Positions 37,701 to 44,196 of a stretch of 64,000 nt of DNA are shown piece after piece. The position numbers and the translations under genes were made by a program. Numbering within the stretch: position 1 is the stretch's first letter; the number at the start of each line of letters is the position of its first letter. This DNA comes from Henricia sp. BOLD:AAB3569 (Eukaryota > Echinodermata > Asteroidea > Spinulosida > Echinasteridae): NCBI GenBank assembly GCA_037783545.1, contig JBBELK010000461.1:1240001-1304000 (forward strand), given 5' to 3'. Under the pieces are notes generated by a model, which worked only from the letters and a program-made list of their open reading frames with translations, had not been told where the DNA came from and searched no databases.

Positions 37701-40700
37701 AGGGCAGGCCGACTACCTGTCATCGGACGCAAGCGGCGTGGGGGTTCAAGAGCCCCTGCCCATACATGAAACACAAGACAACACGAACAAACAAAGAAAA
37801 CAAGACACAACATAATGGTGTCAAAGCCGTTCTGGGTCTTAAGGAGATCCTAACACACCAAAAACCACATTGCAAAAATGAGTTTGCTTGTCAAATGAAA
37901 CCATCATTTATGTTTCAAATGAAACCATCATTTATGTGACAAATCAATGGAATACAATGTAGTTGAAAAATACACATCGTTAAAAGCAGTTTAGGTTTTA
38001 ATTGAATCGTAACAAAGCAATCGCAAATCGCACAAGCATTAGCGAGTTGGTAATTAGCAAGTTCGTCACCAGATCATTTGTAATTACACACAGTAACACA
38101 CATGCTTGCGCCAATGATTTTTTGCTCATTTTTTATTATGGCTTTTTTGTTTTGATTTGCCATGTGGAATGAATGCAAAGACAATATTCGACAATATTCG
38201 TCTATTATACAATAATAAATGTTTGAGTTCAATGGTATGAATATTTTCGCGAGTTTAAAGATGAAATGTTTCAATTCATTTCAAAATATTTAATTCATTT
38301 TGATCAAACTACATGTACTCATGGAAGACAACAACTCGCGTCCATTTAGAACCAACCAAACATCTATTTCAATTTCTCATTAGAATGCTTTTGCTATCCA
38401 TCTAAAAAACATAACCCATTTTATTTGAGGTAGCTAGCATCAGGTTTGTACACCTACAGTAGTGTCCATCCGTATTTTGCTCTTTTTCTTAGCTTGCTAG
38501 GGATGCCCCCTTGTCTGACTCCAAAGATAACCTGCAAGAGGCACCCCGCAAGGTATCTGACTAATCAACCCCTCAGCCTGATAAAAAAAGGTTTTTTGCT
38601 GCAGCGTTTTTTTTTTCTTCATTGCTCAATTTTTTGGTTGCTTTCTATGTTTCCGTTTTTCCATTGTTAGAAGCTCACTAACAAACTAATATGATTTTGA
38701 ATTTTTATAAAAGTTAACTGTTCCGAATGTTGTCCTATTTTATAGTTAGTCTGTTTTCTATTTTGTCTAGGTCAGCCATGTAGATCTATTTGAGCCAGCC
38801 CTTCCCACCTCAAAAAAAAAGGGGGTAGAGGGGGAGAACAAGGAAAACCATTGCTTCCCCGACCTTTCTTCTCAACATGCATTCATGGCCATAATAAAAC
38901 TGGAACATATTTGTCAGTCATTGGGTCTCTGTTATTCTTTGGTTTAATGGATTACTTTGTTCAGCCATAACCACGCTTTGGTTCTTCTAACAAATTTGTA
39001 TTTTGTTTGCAGAAGTTGAAGCTTTTGTTGAGCTGTCGAGTTGAACCTAAGTTATTAATTTTGGCAATAATTGCCGAAATAATACAAAAATAATTCTCAG
39101 TTTCAGAAAAGTTAGTTTTCTTTTTAAAAAATTTTGGTTGACCTTCTCCGTTTGCTGAGCTAACAAGCTAGCTGATTTCACTCAGAAATGAAAATTGTCA
39201 CATTCTTTTGTAATGAAGTTATAATTTGTGTCACCTTTTCTGCTTTTATTTGTTGGTTTAAATTTACAGAGATGGTTTGTTGCAATTTAGATGTTTTGAG
39301 TATTGCGTTGGTAATGTATTTATTATAGTGTGAACAGTAAATGTATTTGTGAATGAAGTAATCACTAGGTGTACAGAACACACTGTTAATGAAATTGGAC
39401 AGAGACAAAAATTACCACATTCTCTTTAAGTTGATCACTAACATGACATCTAGGTTTTTACTTTTAGGGACTAATTTTCAAAACTTTCAAAGGCAAAAGA
39501 CGGTGAGTGGGAACAAAGTGGGCTGAAATTCGTCCTCTTTAGTTGTCGTATGGAAACGGCAGCAAAATTGGCCAGATTTGTGCAGCTTTTACAACTTTTT
39601 CAGTGTGACTAATGCACCTAGTATCATTTGCACCCCCTACCCACATTTTTCGTTCCACAAGGTGGGGATTTTCACTAATTTGAAATACAAATATCTGGGC
39701 ATAAATAGCAATTCACGCATGTTTTGCAACCCAGGGTGGGGATTTTTGTCACCTAAATTTTGCCTATGGGGTTGGGATTTTGTCACGCCAAAAGTGACAA
39801 TCCCCACCTCTTAGGTGGGGCAGCCCAGGGGTGAGCGGTGAGGGAAACAATTGATAGACTGTGCATAATTCATGCAACCTTAAAATCGCACATGTTCCTG
39901 TAACTGCCGTTTCTTCTTTGAAGAGAAAATATATGTGAGTCTCAAACTTATCTATCTCATAAAGAGGACCAGTAATAAAAACCTCAAATGTATACAATGT
40001 TAATTTGTCTTCCTACATCCTATAGCCATTACTGCTGAAAATGTAGGCCATCTACTGACATTTATCCCTTGATCAGATATTAATAAATCACCTTGGGTAG
40101 TCCAAAACACTTGTAAGGAACAGAATCATCTCAGTTCCCAGACAAACAGATATTCTGTGTCCATCAAATTTCCGGGATTTCAAGCTTTGTGGAATTACAC
40201 AGCTAATCTTAGTCTAGGATCCTTCGACATTGCAAAATCCTCATCGCTGTGTGGTGTTCCTCGGAGTGTATGTAGGTTGGATTGAGTTTCAGATGTGATG
40301 CTTGCCTAGAAAACAAATTCCTACTTAAGATGAATCCTTGAGGCTGTCGCACCTGACAGCTAATGCTCTCAGATTTCCAGGAGTTTGTTTCACAAAAGAG
40401 GACTTTATAGTGGAAACAGTTTTTGATAGTTGTCTACGATACGTATTTGCATATTTTGATATGCTTTTGAGAACTTAGCTTTTGCTATGTTAAACAGGAC
40501 AACATTTCAAACTTGTATCAAGTATAAAGTGGTGCCCATGATTTGCATTAAGACATGCAGTCTTGAAAATAGGCGAGTATTATGGGGCAAAGTGTTCCGT
40601 GCGCCCATGTTTTGTATTTAGTTCAACTACATGTAGAAGTTGGATTTCAATGCACGCATTGACAGCGCGATGCGAGTGTCTTTAATAATGCTGTACATGT

Positions 40701-43700
40701 ACGTGGATATTGTCGCCAAATGTCAACTATCTTTAACCCAACAGGGGATGTCATTCAAAAGCAATAAACATGCTATTTTTACAAATTGAGGATAACACCC
40801 AATTAGTGTCGAACAACGCACAAGGGATATGACATGTAATGTTGAAATCTTTTTATGTGTCGGAGGATTCTTTAGATTCTCTGCAATGTAATGTGTCGTT
40901 GACATGAAGCAGTGTAGTGAGTGTTTCAAGATGTTTCTTAACATCAGTACCTCGCCAGTGATAAAAATAAGAATAATTTGAGAGGCTAACCTAGGGCAAT
41001 TTAAGACATTCAGACGGGTACATTTCATAGACTTTGAGGGCTTTGTAATGCTTCATGTAGTCAAGTTGTTTGATTTTAAACATGTTCTTCAAGCATCCTT
41101 GTTGACAGAGTAACTACTAAAAAACTGGTCATGTGCCTTTCTTAGTAAGCATGGTACATCATGAAAACCCTCAGTTTGGGACAAACATATTGAATACGTC
41201 TGAAACCAAGTAATTTGTTTTAACTATGCGTGAATCACACTTATTGAGAATGGGTTTACAATTAGTTTTAAAGGAGTCCTGTTTCTACCAGGGATGCTTG
41301 AAGAAAAACTAATTGACTTGAATGATATGTGAATCATTACAAGCCCTAATCGTTCTGGAATTGCCCTGCTCTGAAATGTCAATGTCAAATCACAAAGAAG
41401 CACAATTTTTGTTTTAAGCGGAGTTTTGAATTACATAAAGCTAATTCTGTTATCGTTTTGACTCGAATGGCTTCTAGTTTTGCATTAACATTGTTTTCTC
41501 GGAGCGTAGATGAGGTACTGAGCTGACTTATAGACGGGACATTTGTTGTCATACACATCCTTAATCCCACATGGAGATAACGCCGTTTGTAACAGTTTTA
41601 CAATCATATAATCTACCTTGGTTTTCCCTCTTAATTTCATCACCAGCCCGGCAGCAGTGGAGATCAAATCCAAGCAGCCTCTAAGGGAATCATCGAGCGA
41701 CAACACCAGAAGGACGCCCTTCTCTACACAGCCTACGCCCCCAACCCCTTCGAGAATATGACAGAGGAAGATATCTTGAAGTATAAGAAGGAGATTGCTG
41801 AAAAGACGGGCCAAGGTCAGTAGACAGGGAGTTGCAAAAATGTGTTGTAGTCCAGGCTCTCACAAGAGTATTATAAGGTAGCAATAAGGACATGAATCCA
41901 TTACAAGGGGCATTCACATGTTGCATCTGCAGTAAAATTTCGGTAAAATTTAGTAAAATTTCAAGATAATGCTACTTGAGATTCTTGTAAATGCTATTTT
42001 CATGAGTATCATTAGTATGTCATAATGCGTTATAGGATTATGTTTTTTCACAGGAAATGCTTTAAAAAGGTGTTTGTTTGGGGACCTCTAGACTGTATCA
42101 AATAGCTGCCATCTTGTAGGGCAGTTTCTTTTTGTGCTTAGATCGTTGAACAATTTAAATGTCAAACATTGCCCTACAAGATGTCAGCTATTCAATAGAC
42201 CTTTACTTTAGGGCGCAGGATGCGTATGGAAAACGAACTGAAAACACGCATATGGGTCATTCTATAAATTTGGGGTCCACTTTTTCTGTCCCCGTTACAT
42301 CTGACATCTTGTAAAATGTTGTATTTTGTAAATTCAGGACAAATTCTTTGAATGCCTTCTATTTCAAAGAGTGATATACATAAAATACAATTCATAAAAA
42401 TATGGTTTGAAGGCATTTTTAATGATACTTGTATGGCAAATAGCAGTATGTCAGGTGTAACGGGACAGAAAAATGTCACACGTTGGACCCCAAATTTATA
42501 GAATGACCCATATGGAAAGGCGGCATTACCCTTGAATTTTATGTCCGATTGTAGATGTGAAGGAGATTGAGCTGATTGTGCAAGCTCCCAACATGAACGG
42601 TCCTGATGGACACGAGGAGACGACCACGACTACCAAGAAAGAAGTAGTGGTCATTAAAGGAGGTTAGTGCATCTAAAGACGGTCAACTCTTATTATAGTG
42701 CTCATCAAGGAACGAAACGTTGAGCCTTATGCCAAGAAAACAAAGCTGTGTTTCCGGTTACCCGCCCCAACCTAGAAAATCATGTGCAACCTTTATCTTT
42801 TTATTAAAAAAAAAATCAGTAAAAAATAAAAACTTAATGTTTCTACCTGAAACCTAATGTATATGTACATTGTTTTTATTTGTTTAACCCCCAAAAGCTT
42901 TAAAATGTGGCTCACTCTTGTGTGTTTGTATCAGCAATCACCTGCTTCTTAAATTCAGATATTGTGTACAGTGCTAGAATGTGAATTTTACATCAACATG
43001 TTAACAGTTATAATTTATAAAGGTCTACAATTAAAGGCCCATTGTATCATTTGCAATGACCCAATGTTGTTTTTCATGAGTTGACAAGAAAAACCTTACT
43101 CAGTGTTGATAGCAATGCTAACAACCACCACATGAATTTATTTCCATCAAAAATGGTATTTCATGCTAGAAATTGAAAACCGAAGGTGGTTTTCTAAAAA
43201 AAGTCCTGTGCACGGGACTTTTTTACTATTTACTTGGACACAAAATCCATATATAGATTTTCAAGGTTTTCTAAAGCATCGATGCATCTATGTAGCTAAA
43301 ATTTCTTCAGGCTAGTTTACCAACATTCTTCCTTAGATATGTTGCACTCTTTTTCCCTGAATCTGTAAAAAGTTTTATCGTGCAAATGATACATAGGGCG
43401 GATTAGGGCCTTTTAAGTATTGCCCTTACACCTTAGTGAAAAAAGCGGACAGTGAAAGGTAAAGATTTTGAGGTTTGGCTAATTGTTGTCATAATCACTA
43501 ACCGTTCAAATTCATTCGCTGCAACGATCGGGATCACTTTACAAATGTTGAACATGTACTACTTGTGATTGTTGATTATTTTGAGCGCTGCCTGATGCCG
43601 ATTGTCATAATGCCGTCGGAGCTATACATGGGTCTCAAAACAGTCGCCGACTAATTTGATGCCAATGGACGTAGCTTGAATGCAGCTTGGTCCTAAAAAG

Positions 43701-44196
43701 CCATTAGCCGACTGAGAATGCACACTTTTACCAGCTGGCTACAGGGATGTGATTGTTCCGGTTTTTCCCGGAACTTTCTTTTGTCTCATTGGCTTATGAC
43801 AAAGATTATTCCGGGAAAAACCGGAACAAATCACATCCCTGTGGCTAGCCAATCACACACAGGGTTAACCATACAATTGCTAATTTTTTTGTAAACATTT
43901 CAGAAGATGGCTCTGAAGTCACTACTACTCGCGTCATTACCACCAAGATGATGACCAAAGAAACGACATTGAACGGCGATGAAGCTGAGGAAGCGGAAGC
44001 AGATGAGGAGGAGAGAGCTGCGTCACCGAGCCAGGAGGCCGGTGTACGGAGCGCGAGCAGTGCCGAAGCCTCGCCGACTAAAGACGCAACCTCGCCGTCT
44101 AAGAAGAAAGATAAAGAAAAGGATAAGAAGAAGAAGTTCCGAACCCCGTCATTCCTCAATCGCAAGAAGGACAAGAAGGAAAAGGCTGAAAGCTAA
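7516..44196 (+). CDS. ADD1: Adducin, 13 coding exons (whole-gene model)
   Basis: Adducin caps fast-growing actin filament ends and recruits spectrin to actin in the submembrane skeleton. The exons read in order as an N-terminal head (residues 1-110), a class II aldolase/adducin fold (about 111-330, with the HIH and LRNHG histidines retained), a neck and linker (about 330-570), a Ser/Thr/Glu-rich tail, and a C-terminal Lys-rich segment with KKKKFRTPSFL (about 735-745), the MARCKS-related motif of vertebrate adducins that binds calmodulin and carries the protein kinase C serine. The join is 7516-7722, 25223-25346, 26316-26464, 31108-31338, 32014-32256, 34271-34483, 34972-35244, 35703-35813, 36169-36261, 38493-38552, 41647-41815, 42555-42662, 43904-44196. 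It is 757 codons with exon 10 and 737 without, similar to human alpha-adducin. The symbol is by family; invertebrates usually have one adducin (hts in flies), so it is probably co-orthologous to ADD1/2/3. Confidence 0.95.
7935..8081. mobile_element. Foldback element with GCAGCCGATTTCAC ends
   Basis: GCAGCCGATTTCAC at the left end is answered by GTGAAATCGGCTGC at the right, 147 bp in all, with internal GCGTAAG/CTTACGC-like words. It lies 0.2 kb after exon 1. Confidence 0.65.
8471..8612. mobile_element. MITE, AAGATGGC family, copy 1
   Basis: Ends TAGACCATATCAAATAGC and GCTATTTGATACGGTCTA, with arms running on through GCCATCTTGT / ACAAGATGGC. TA at both ends suggests Tc1/mariner-type insertion. 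The 142-bp body carries GGTTGCACATTTTGTGCTTA, shared with the other copies. Confidence 0.8.
9843..9990. mobile_element. MITE, AAGATGGC family, copy 2
   Basis: Same arms as 8471-8612 (gtatcaaatagctgccatct ... caagattgcagctattggat) and the same interior GTTGCACATTTTGTACTTGC. The right arm has several mutations. Confidence 0.78.
10181..10326. mobile_element. MITE, AAGATGGC family, copy 3
   Basis: TAGACCGTATCGAATGGC to GCTATTCGATATGGTCTA, interior GGTTGCACATTTTGTGGTTA. It lies 190 bp after copy 2, in the same orientation. Confidence 0.78.
11196..11613. mobile_element. Foldback element with GTTCAGACGA ends
   Basis: GTTCAGACGAGGGGCTA at the left and TAGCCCCTTCGTCTGAAC at the right, 418 bp. The interior repeats GTAGCTCC and GGGGCTAG words. 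It directly abuts the next element at 11620. Confidence 0.65.
11620..11765. mobile_element. MITE, CATGACAG family
   Basis: TAGACCCTTTGCACAGGCGG at the left and the inverse at the right (CTGCCCATGCAAAGGTTCTA), 146 bp. Relatives lie at 21483-21606 and 582-697. Confidence 0.7.
12523..12803. mobile_element. Foldback transposon with 50-bp-class inverted repeats and TA flanks
   Basis: TGTGACCCGCTCTGCAAAAA at the left and the matching inverse at the right, extending through GCGCTGGCTAGTATTC for more than 50 bp with few mismatches, flanked by TA on each side. It is 281 bp with no coding capacity. A distant relative may be 32709-33112. Confidence 0.75.
13634..13870 (+). repeat. Dispersed repeat, copy 1
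   Basis: Similar over about 200 bp to 19693-19930 (ACCgATGTTTTGtAA, CAGTGCAGTaATTA, AAATTGGAaATT, CCCATGGA). The type is unknown; the open frame over it is incidental. Confidence 0.5.
14287..14523. mobile_element. Foldback element with TATAAATT...GGGGTCC ends, copy 1
   Basis: TCTTTCTATAAATTAGGGGT at the left and the perfect inverse at the right, 237 bp. The interior has its own palindrome (AAAATGGTTTTTAAACCATTTT). A second copy is 42253-42510. Confidence 0.75.
16319..16626. mobile_element. hAT-like non-autonomous element candidate
   Basis: The 8-bp word TGTGATCC occurs directly on both sides (16311-16318 and 16627-16634), as expected for a hAT-type target duplication. The ends share a short inverted GCGTT. 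The interior has inverted CCAACTGGCC / GGCCAGTTGG words. No transposase frame is seen. Confidence 0.5.
16974..17425. mobile_element. Foldback element with GTTCTCACTAAAGAAATCG ends
   Basis: About 40 bp of left end (GACCCTGTTCTCACTAGAGA...) is mirrored at the right (...TTTAGTGAGAACGGGGTC). Several direct copies of TTCATTCGACGAAG lie inside. The frame 16909-17109 falls in it and is not a gene. Confidence 0.7.
17801..18226. mobile_element. Foldback element with TGTCCGCATTGGACTT words
   Basis: GTGTCCGCATTGGACTT at the left is answered by AAGTCAAATGCGGACAGG at the right, with extra direct copies of the same word inside (about 17882, 18028 and 18145). A related fragment lies at 28668-28705. The 152-codon minus-strand frame over it is repeat-derived. 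Confidence 0.65.
19359..19594. mobile_element. Foldback element with AATAGGGATGGG ends
   Basis: AATAGGGATGGG at the left, CCCATCCCTATT at the right, 236 bp. AACCGGTT words occur near both ends. Confidence 0.6.
19693..19930 (+). repeat. Dispersed repeat, copy 2
   Basis: Counterpart of 13634-13870, with shared blocks in the same order and orientation. Divergence is substantial. Confidence 0.5.
20377..20514. mobile_element. Foldback element, GC-rich TTAA family (best copy)
   Basis: TTAAAGG to CCTTTAA, 138 bp, almost one perfect hairpin: CGTCAGCAATGCGCGCGCCA, then CACGAAATACGCAGCTCCAT, a few loop bases, and back. TTAA at both ends resembles piggyBac-type target sites. The minus-strand frame 20377-20604 is incidental. 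Confidence 0.8.
21483..21606. mobile_element. MITE, CATGACAG family, diverged copy
   Basis: TAGAGCCTTTGCATCGGCGG at the left and CTGTCATGGCCACC plus a degraded end at the right. It resembles 11620-11765. Confidence 0.55.
22391..22598. mobile_element. MITE with CACTG...CAGTG ends
   Basis: CACTGTGAAAACTGGTGTTA at the left and the inverse at the right (TAACACCACTGTTTTTGCAGTG), with TA on both sides, 208 bp. Several GGTGTTAA/TTAACACC words are inside. Confidence 0.72.
23829..23967. mobile_element. Foldback element, GC-rich TTAA family, copy 3
   Basis: CTCGTCAGCAATGCGCACGC to GCGTTGCTGACGAG with the same GGAGCTGCGTATTT core. The right end is CCTTTAA and the left end is slightly degraded. Confidence 0.75.
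24613..25111. mobile_element. 500-bp foldback element ending 112 bp before exon 2
   Basis: CCGGTGTC...CTCAGATGTTCCGCG at the left, CGCGGAACATCTGAG...GACACCGG at the right. It contains a perfect CRE palindrome TGACGTCA (25060-25067), TACGTCAC near 24675 and an AAGATGGCAGCC word near 24800. No coding frame is credible. Confidence 0.7.
25223..25346 (+). CDS. ADD1: Adducin exon 2 (residues 70-110)
   Basis: It follows a T-rich acceptor (tttgtttgtgcag) and begins SGPHPASLIALQQIADLV, matching the family segment TGLLALQQIADFM. It ends at CAGG|gtaagt in phase 1. The second half of this exon plus the start of intron 2 is repeated three more times immediately downstream (25425-25849), so this is the founding and only full-length copy. 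Confidence 0.93.
25425..25514 (+). pseudogene. Tandem partial duplicate of adducin exon 2, copy 2
   Basis: This copy repeats the last two thirds of exon 2 at an offset of exactly 168 bp. It starts at AGCAG|ATCGCTGAC and ends with the same CAGG|gtaagt donor at 25514. It is open in the exon-2 frame and differs by one substitution (Gly to Val). The AG before ATC lacks a pyrimidine tract, so use as an acceptor is doubtful. Read from 25430 it would start in phase 0 and end in phase 1. It could therefore replace exon 2 in frame but could not be added after it. Confidence 0.7.
25593..25688 (+). pseudogene. Tandem partial duplicate of adducin exon 2, copy 3
   Basis: This is the next 168-bp repeat unit. 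A CCGGTA insertion near its 5' end keeps the frame, so the copy stays open through SRFNQTSIGGG and ends at the same type of donor (CAGG|gtaagt). One further substitution changes Arg to Pro. The acceptor side is as weak as in copy 2. Confidence 0.68.
25761..25849 (+). pseudogene. Tandem partial duplicate of adducin exon 2, copy 4 (frameshifted)
   Basis: This fourth unit has lost one C in the CTCCCTCAG stretch and runs into a TGA a few codons later, so it cannot encode the exon-2 peptide. The donor gtaagt remains. It is the most diverged copy, and the following unit survives only as a fragment of intron sequence to about 25895. Confidence 0.7.
26316..26464 (+). CDS. ADD1: Adducin exon 3 (residues 111-160)
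   Basis: It begins after tttgtttgtcgcag, completes the split Gly codon and reads GLSLIPVADIRGVDSVNY, then GEKILRCKLASLYRLFDL, then GWTQIIYNHIS. This is the start of the class II aldolase-like domain (GEKLLRCKLAAFYRLADLFGW in human alpha-adducin). It ends in phase 0 at TCG|gtaagg. Confidence 0.95.
27095..27325 (+). repeat. Dispersed repeat with TTTGGAACAA word
   Basis: Plus-strand relative of 2225-2520 and 35318-35490. The frames at 27115-27324 and 26934-27302 overlap it and are not genes. Confidence 0.55.
30515..30733. mobile_element. Tc1-like MITE, copy 2
   Basis: CAGTTCAAGTCAGAAGTAT to ATACTTCTGACTTCAACTG, 219 bp, TA before the left end. The interior (CCATTTTGGGTGATGATGGT, GGTTCGGGTAGT) is the reverse complement of the copy at 3757-3961. 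Confidence 0.78.
31108..31338 (+). CDS. ADD1: Adducin exon 4 (residues 161-237)
   Basis: It encodes the central aldolase-like fold: HFLINPFGLMYHEITSSSL, then GFTLHSAIHNCRPDAKCVV followed by HIHTPAVVA. The His-x-His pair corresponds to two metal-binding histidines of class II aldolases; adducins keep the fold but are not known enzymes. It has 77 codons, phase 0 at both ends, acceptor cctgcccag and a strong donor GCG|gtgagt. Confidence 0.96.
32014..32256 (+). CDS. ADD1: Adducin exon 5 (residues 238-318)
   Basis: It follows a very strong pyrimidine tract (ccttcctcctcccccag). It reads VSSMKQGLLPLSQEAL, then KILFLRNHGVVCCGETVEEA and ends TACDTQ. LRNHG supplies the third histidine of the class II aldolase fold. 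It has 81 codons in phase 0 with donor CAA|gtgagt. This exon and exon 4 give the clearest identification of the gene. Confidence 0.96.
32709..33112. mobile_element. Imperfect foldback element in intron 5
   Basis: TATGTGACCGGCTCCAGCAA at the left and GGTTTTGCCAGAGTCTGTCA at the right, about 400 bp. The ends recall those of 12523-12803 (TGTGACCxGCTC). Confidence 0.5.
33560..33957 (+). repeat. 16-bp minisatellite, about 25 copies
   Basis: The unit GAATATACACGCGTCT is repeated about 25 times with no variation that I can see, ending in a final ACGCGTgag. Because 16 is not a multiple of 3 and the unit has no stop on the minus strand, three overlapping minus-strand frames of 129-167 codons appear; none is a gene. 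Confidence 0.97.
34271..34483 (+). CDS. ADD1: Adducin exon 6 (residues 319-389)
   Basis: It encodes the end of the head and start of the neck: VKCIGVGVENLTLVSDE, a Gly-rich variable loop, then RWRIGELEFEAMMRQLDNM, which matches KWQIGEQEFEALMRMLDNL of human alpha-adducin. It has 71 codons, phase 0, donor ATG|gtaaga. The acceptor (cttggtgtag) has a short pyrimidine tract. Confidence 0.94.
34972..35244 (+). CDS. ADD1: Adducin exon 7 (residues 390-480)
   Basis: It reads GHRTGYVYHQPLVR and later SPLKLMNRKQAGEKTKWLN, aligning with GYRTGYPYRYPALR and the QREKTRWLN stretch of the vertebrate neck. The C-terminal part (VEVQEEVKEGDD) is acidic and variable. It has 91 codons, phase 0, donor GTG|gtgagt. 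Confidence 0.93.
35318..35490 (+). repeat. Dispersed repeat with TTTGGAACAA word, fragment
   Basis: It resembles 27095-27325 over ACACTAATAA, CATTTGGAACAAAATTGGC and CAAATTCTGACAAAATCAAG. Confidence 0.55.
35703..35813 (+). CDS. ADD1: Adducin exon 8 (residues 481-517)
   Basis: It reads WVTSELKQTSGDPIRVDAHQ and ends EDPKELKKRQKD, corresponding to the neck segment NTNPKEVQEMRNKIRE of human alpha-adducin. It has 37 codons, phase 0, with a T-rich acceptor (tttcttgtttttag) and donor GAT|gtgagt. The neck is needed for oligomerisation and actin-spectrin binding in the family. Confidence 0.9.
35842..35976. mobile_element. MITE, AAGATGGC family, copy 4 (intron 8)
   Basis: TAGACAGTATCGATTAGC to GCTATTCGATACGGTCTA, 135 bp, interior GGTTGCACATATTGTGCTTC. 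It occupies over a third of the small intron 8. Here the arm word reads CATGAAATGGCGGC instead of ACAAGATGGC. Confidence 0.75.
36169..36261 (+). CDS. ADD1: Adducin exon 9 (residues 518-548)
   Basis: It reads IKTDRFDDKVTAGPISEVLS then GVQYGDTRKQQ, aligned with IKTAGPQSQVLCGVVMDRSL of human alpha-adducin. It has 31 codons, phase 0 at both ends, acceptor gattcgttacag and donor CAG|gtatgt. Confidence 0.9.
36525..37030. mobile_element. Nested foldback element in intron 9
   Basis: The outer arms are about 165 bp each (GAGTCCTTCCACGGTAAAGG ... CCTTTACCGTGGAAAGACTC, sharing AAGTTATCTCTTCAGAACAA and its inverse). Between them sits another inverted repeat at 36709-36808 (GTTCAATAGCACAATACG / CGTATTGCGCTATTGAAC). 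Confidence 0.75.
37582..37710 (+). repeat. 43-bp tandem repeat, three copies
   Basis: Units start at 37582, 37625 and 37668 and contain GTCGCTCACCGCAGTGACCG followed by ACTAGTCCAGGGCAGG. GC-rich compared with the flanks. Confidence 0.85.
38493..38552 (+). CDS. ADD1: Adducin exon 10, candidate cassette exon (residues 549-568)
   Basis: This 60-nt exon has an excellent acceptor (ttttgctctttttcttag), starts and ends in phase 0, and encodes LARDAPLSDSKDNLQEAP plus two basic residues. DAPLSD is the start of the 31-residue insert that is alternatively included in vertebrate alpha-adducin at the same position, after the neck. The donor (AAG|gtatct) lacks G at +5 and is weak, as expected for a regulated exon. 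Skipping gives an in-frame 737-residue protein. Homology is seen; regulated splicing is inferred. Confidence 0.8.
38553..41646 (+). other. Adducin intron 10 (3.1 kb)
   Basis: Mostly AT-rich sequence without repeats I can name. It includes a possible alternative terminal exon at 38771 (see findings) and a cluster of GGTGGGG/CCCCACC words (39660-39830). The stretch 39840-41540 shows nothing that I can support. Confidence 0.7.
41647..41815 (+). CDS. ADD1: Adducin exon 11 (residues 569-624)
   Basis: It reads PGSSGDQIQAASKGIIE, then APNPFENMTEEDILKYKKEI. ASKxIIE and the PNPF...E.YKKE stretch match TASKAIIEKEY and GPNPFTTLTDRELEEYRRE of human alpha-adducin. It ends in phase 1 at CAAG|gtcagt. The acceptor (cttaatttcatcaccag) is adequate. 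Confidence 0.93.
42089..42200. mobile_element. MITE, AAGATGGC family, copy 5 (intron 11)
   Basis: TAGACTGTATCAAATAGCTG to CAAGATGTCAGCTATTCAAT, 112 bp, shortened inside and at the right end. Confidence 0.7.
42253..42510. mobile_element. Foldback element with TATAAATT...GGGGTCC ends, copy 2
   Basis: TGGGTCATTCTATAAATTTG to CAAATTTATAGAATGACCCA with TA on each side, 258 bp. The interior is inverted relative to 14287-14523. Confidence 0.78.
42555..42662 (+). CDS. ADD1: Adducin exon 12 (residues 625-660)
   Basis: It completes the split Asp codon and reads DVKEIELIVQAPNMNGPDGH, then a Thr run and KKEVVVIKG. This is the poorly conserved tail, supported by phase (1 in, 1 out), flanking splice sites (gattgtag / G|gttagt) and continuity with exons 11 and 13 rather than by similarity. 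Confidence 0.85.
43031..43416. mobile_element. Foldback element with TTAAAGGCCC ends (intron 12)
   Basis: TTAAAGGCCCATTGTATCAT at the left and ATGATACATAGGGC...GGGCCTTTTAA at the right, 386 bp. A separate strong hairpin, AAAAAAGTCCTGTGCACGGG mirrored by GGACTTTTTT, lies at about 43197-43227. Confidence 0.65.
43734..43849. mobile_element. Near-perfect hairpin 54 bp before exon 13
   Basis: CTGGCTACAGGGATGTGATT then TTCCGGTTTTTCCCGGAA at the left, mirrored by CCGGGAAAAACCGGAAC and AATCACATCCCTGTGGCTAG at the right, about 116 bp. The mismatches are few. Confidence 0.75.
43904..44196 (+). CDS. ADD1: Adducin exon 13, C-terminus and stop (residues 661-757)
   Basis: It follows aacatttcag, completes a Glu codon and reads an acidic tail (EEAEADEEERAASPSQEA) and a Ser/Pro-rich stretch, ending in a Lys-rich segment with KKKKFRTPSFLNRKKDKKEK and TAA at 44194-44196. 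FRTPSFL is the MARCKS-related core of vertebrate adducins; Ser743 here corresponds to their protein kinase C/calmodulin-regulated serine. Its presence shows the full-length, regulated form. Confidence 0.97.

Larger units (their letters stand above)
36262..38492 (+). other. Adducin intron 9
   Basis: It contains a nested foldback (36525-37030) and a 43-bp tandem repeat (37582-37710). The remainder (37720-38480) is AT-rich without visible features. Confidence 0.75.
41816..43903 (+). other. Adducin introns 11 and 12
   Basis: Intron 11 (41816-42554) carries two MITEs (42089-42200 and 42253-42510). Intron 12 (42663-43903) carries a TTAA-ended foldback (43031-43416) and a near-perfect hairpin (43734-43849) just before exon 13. 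Confidence 0.75.
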
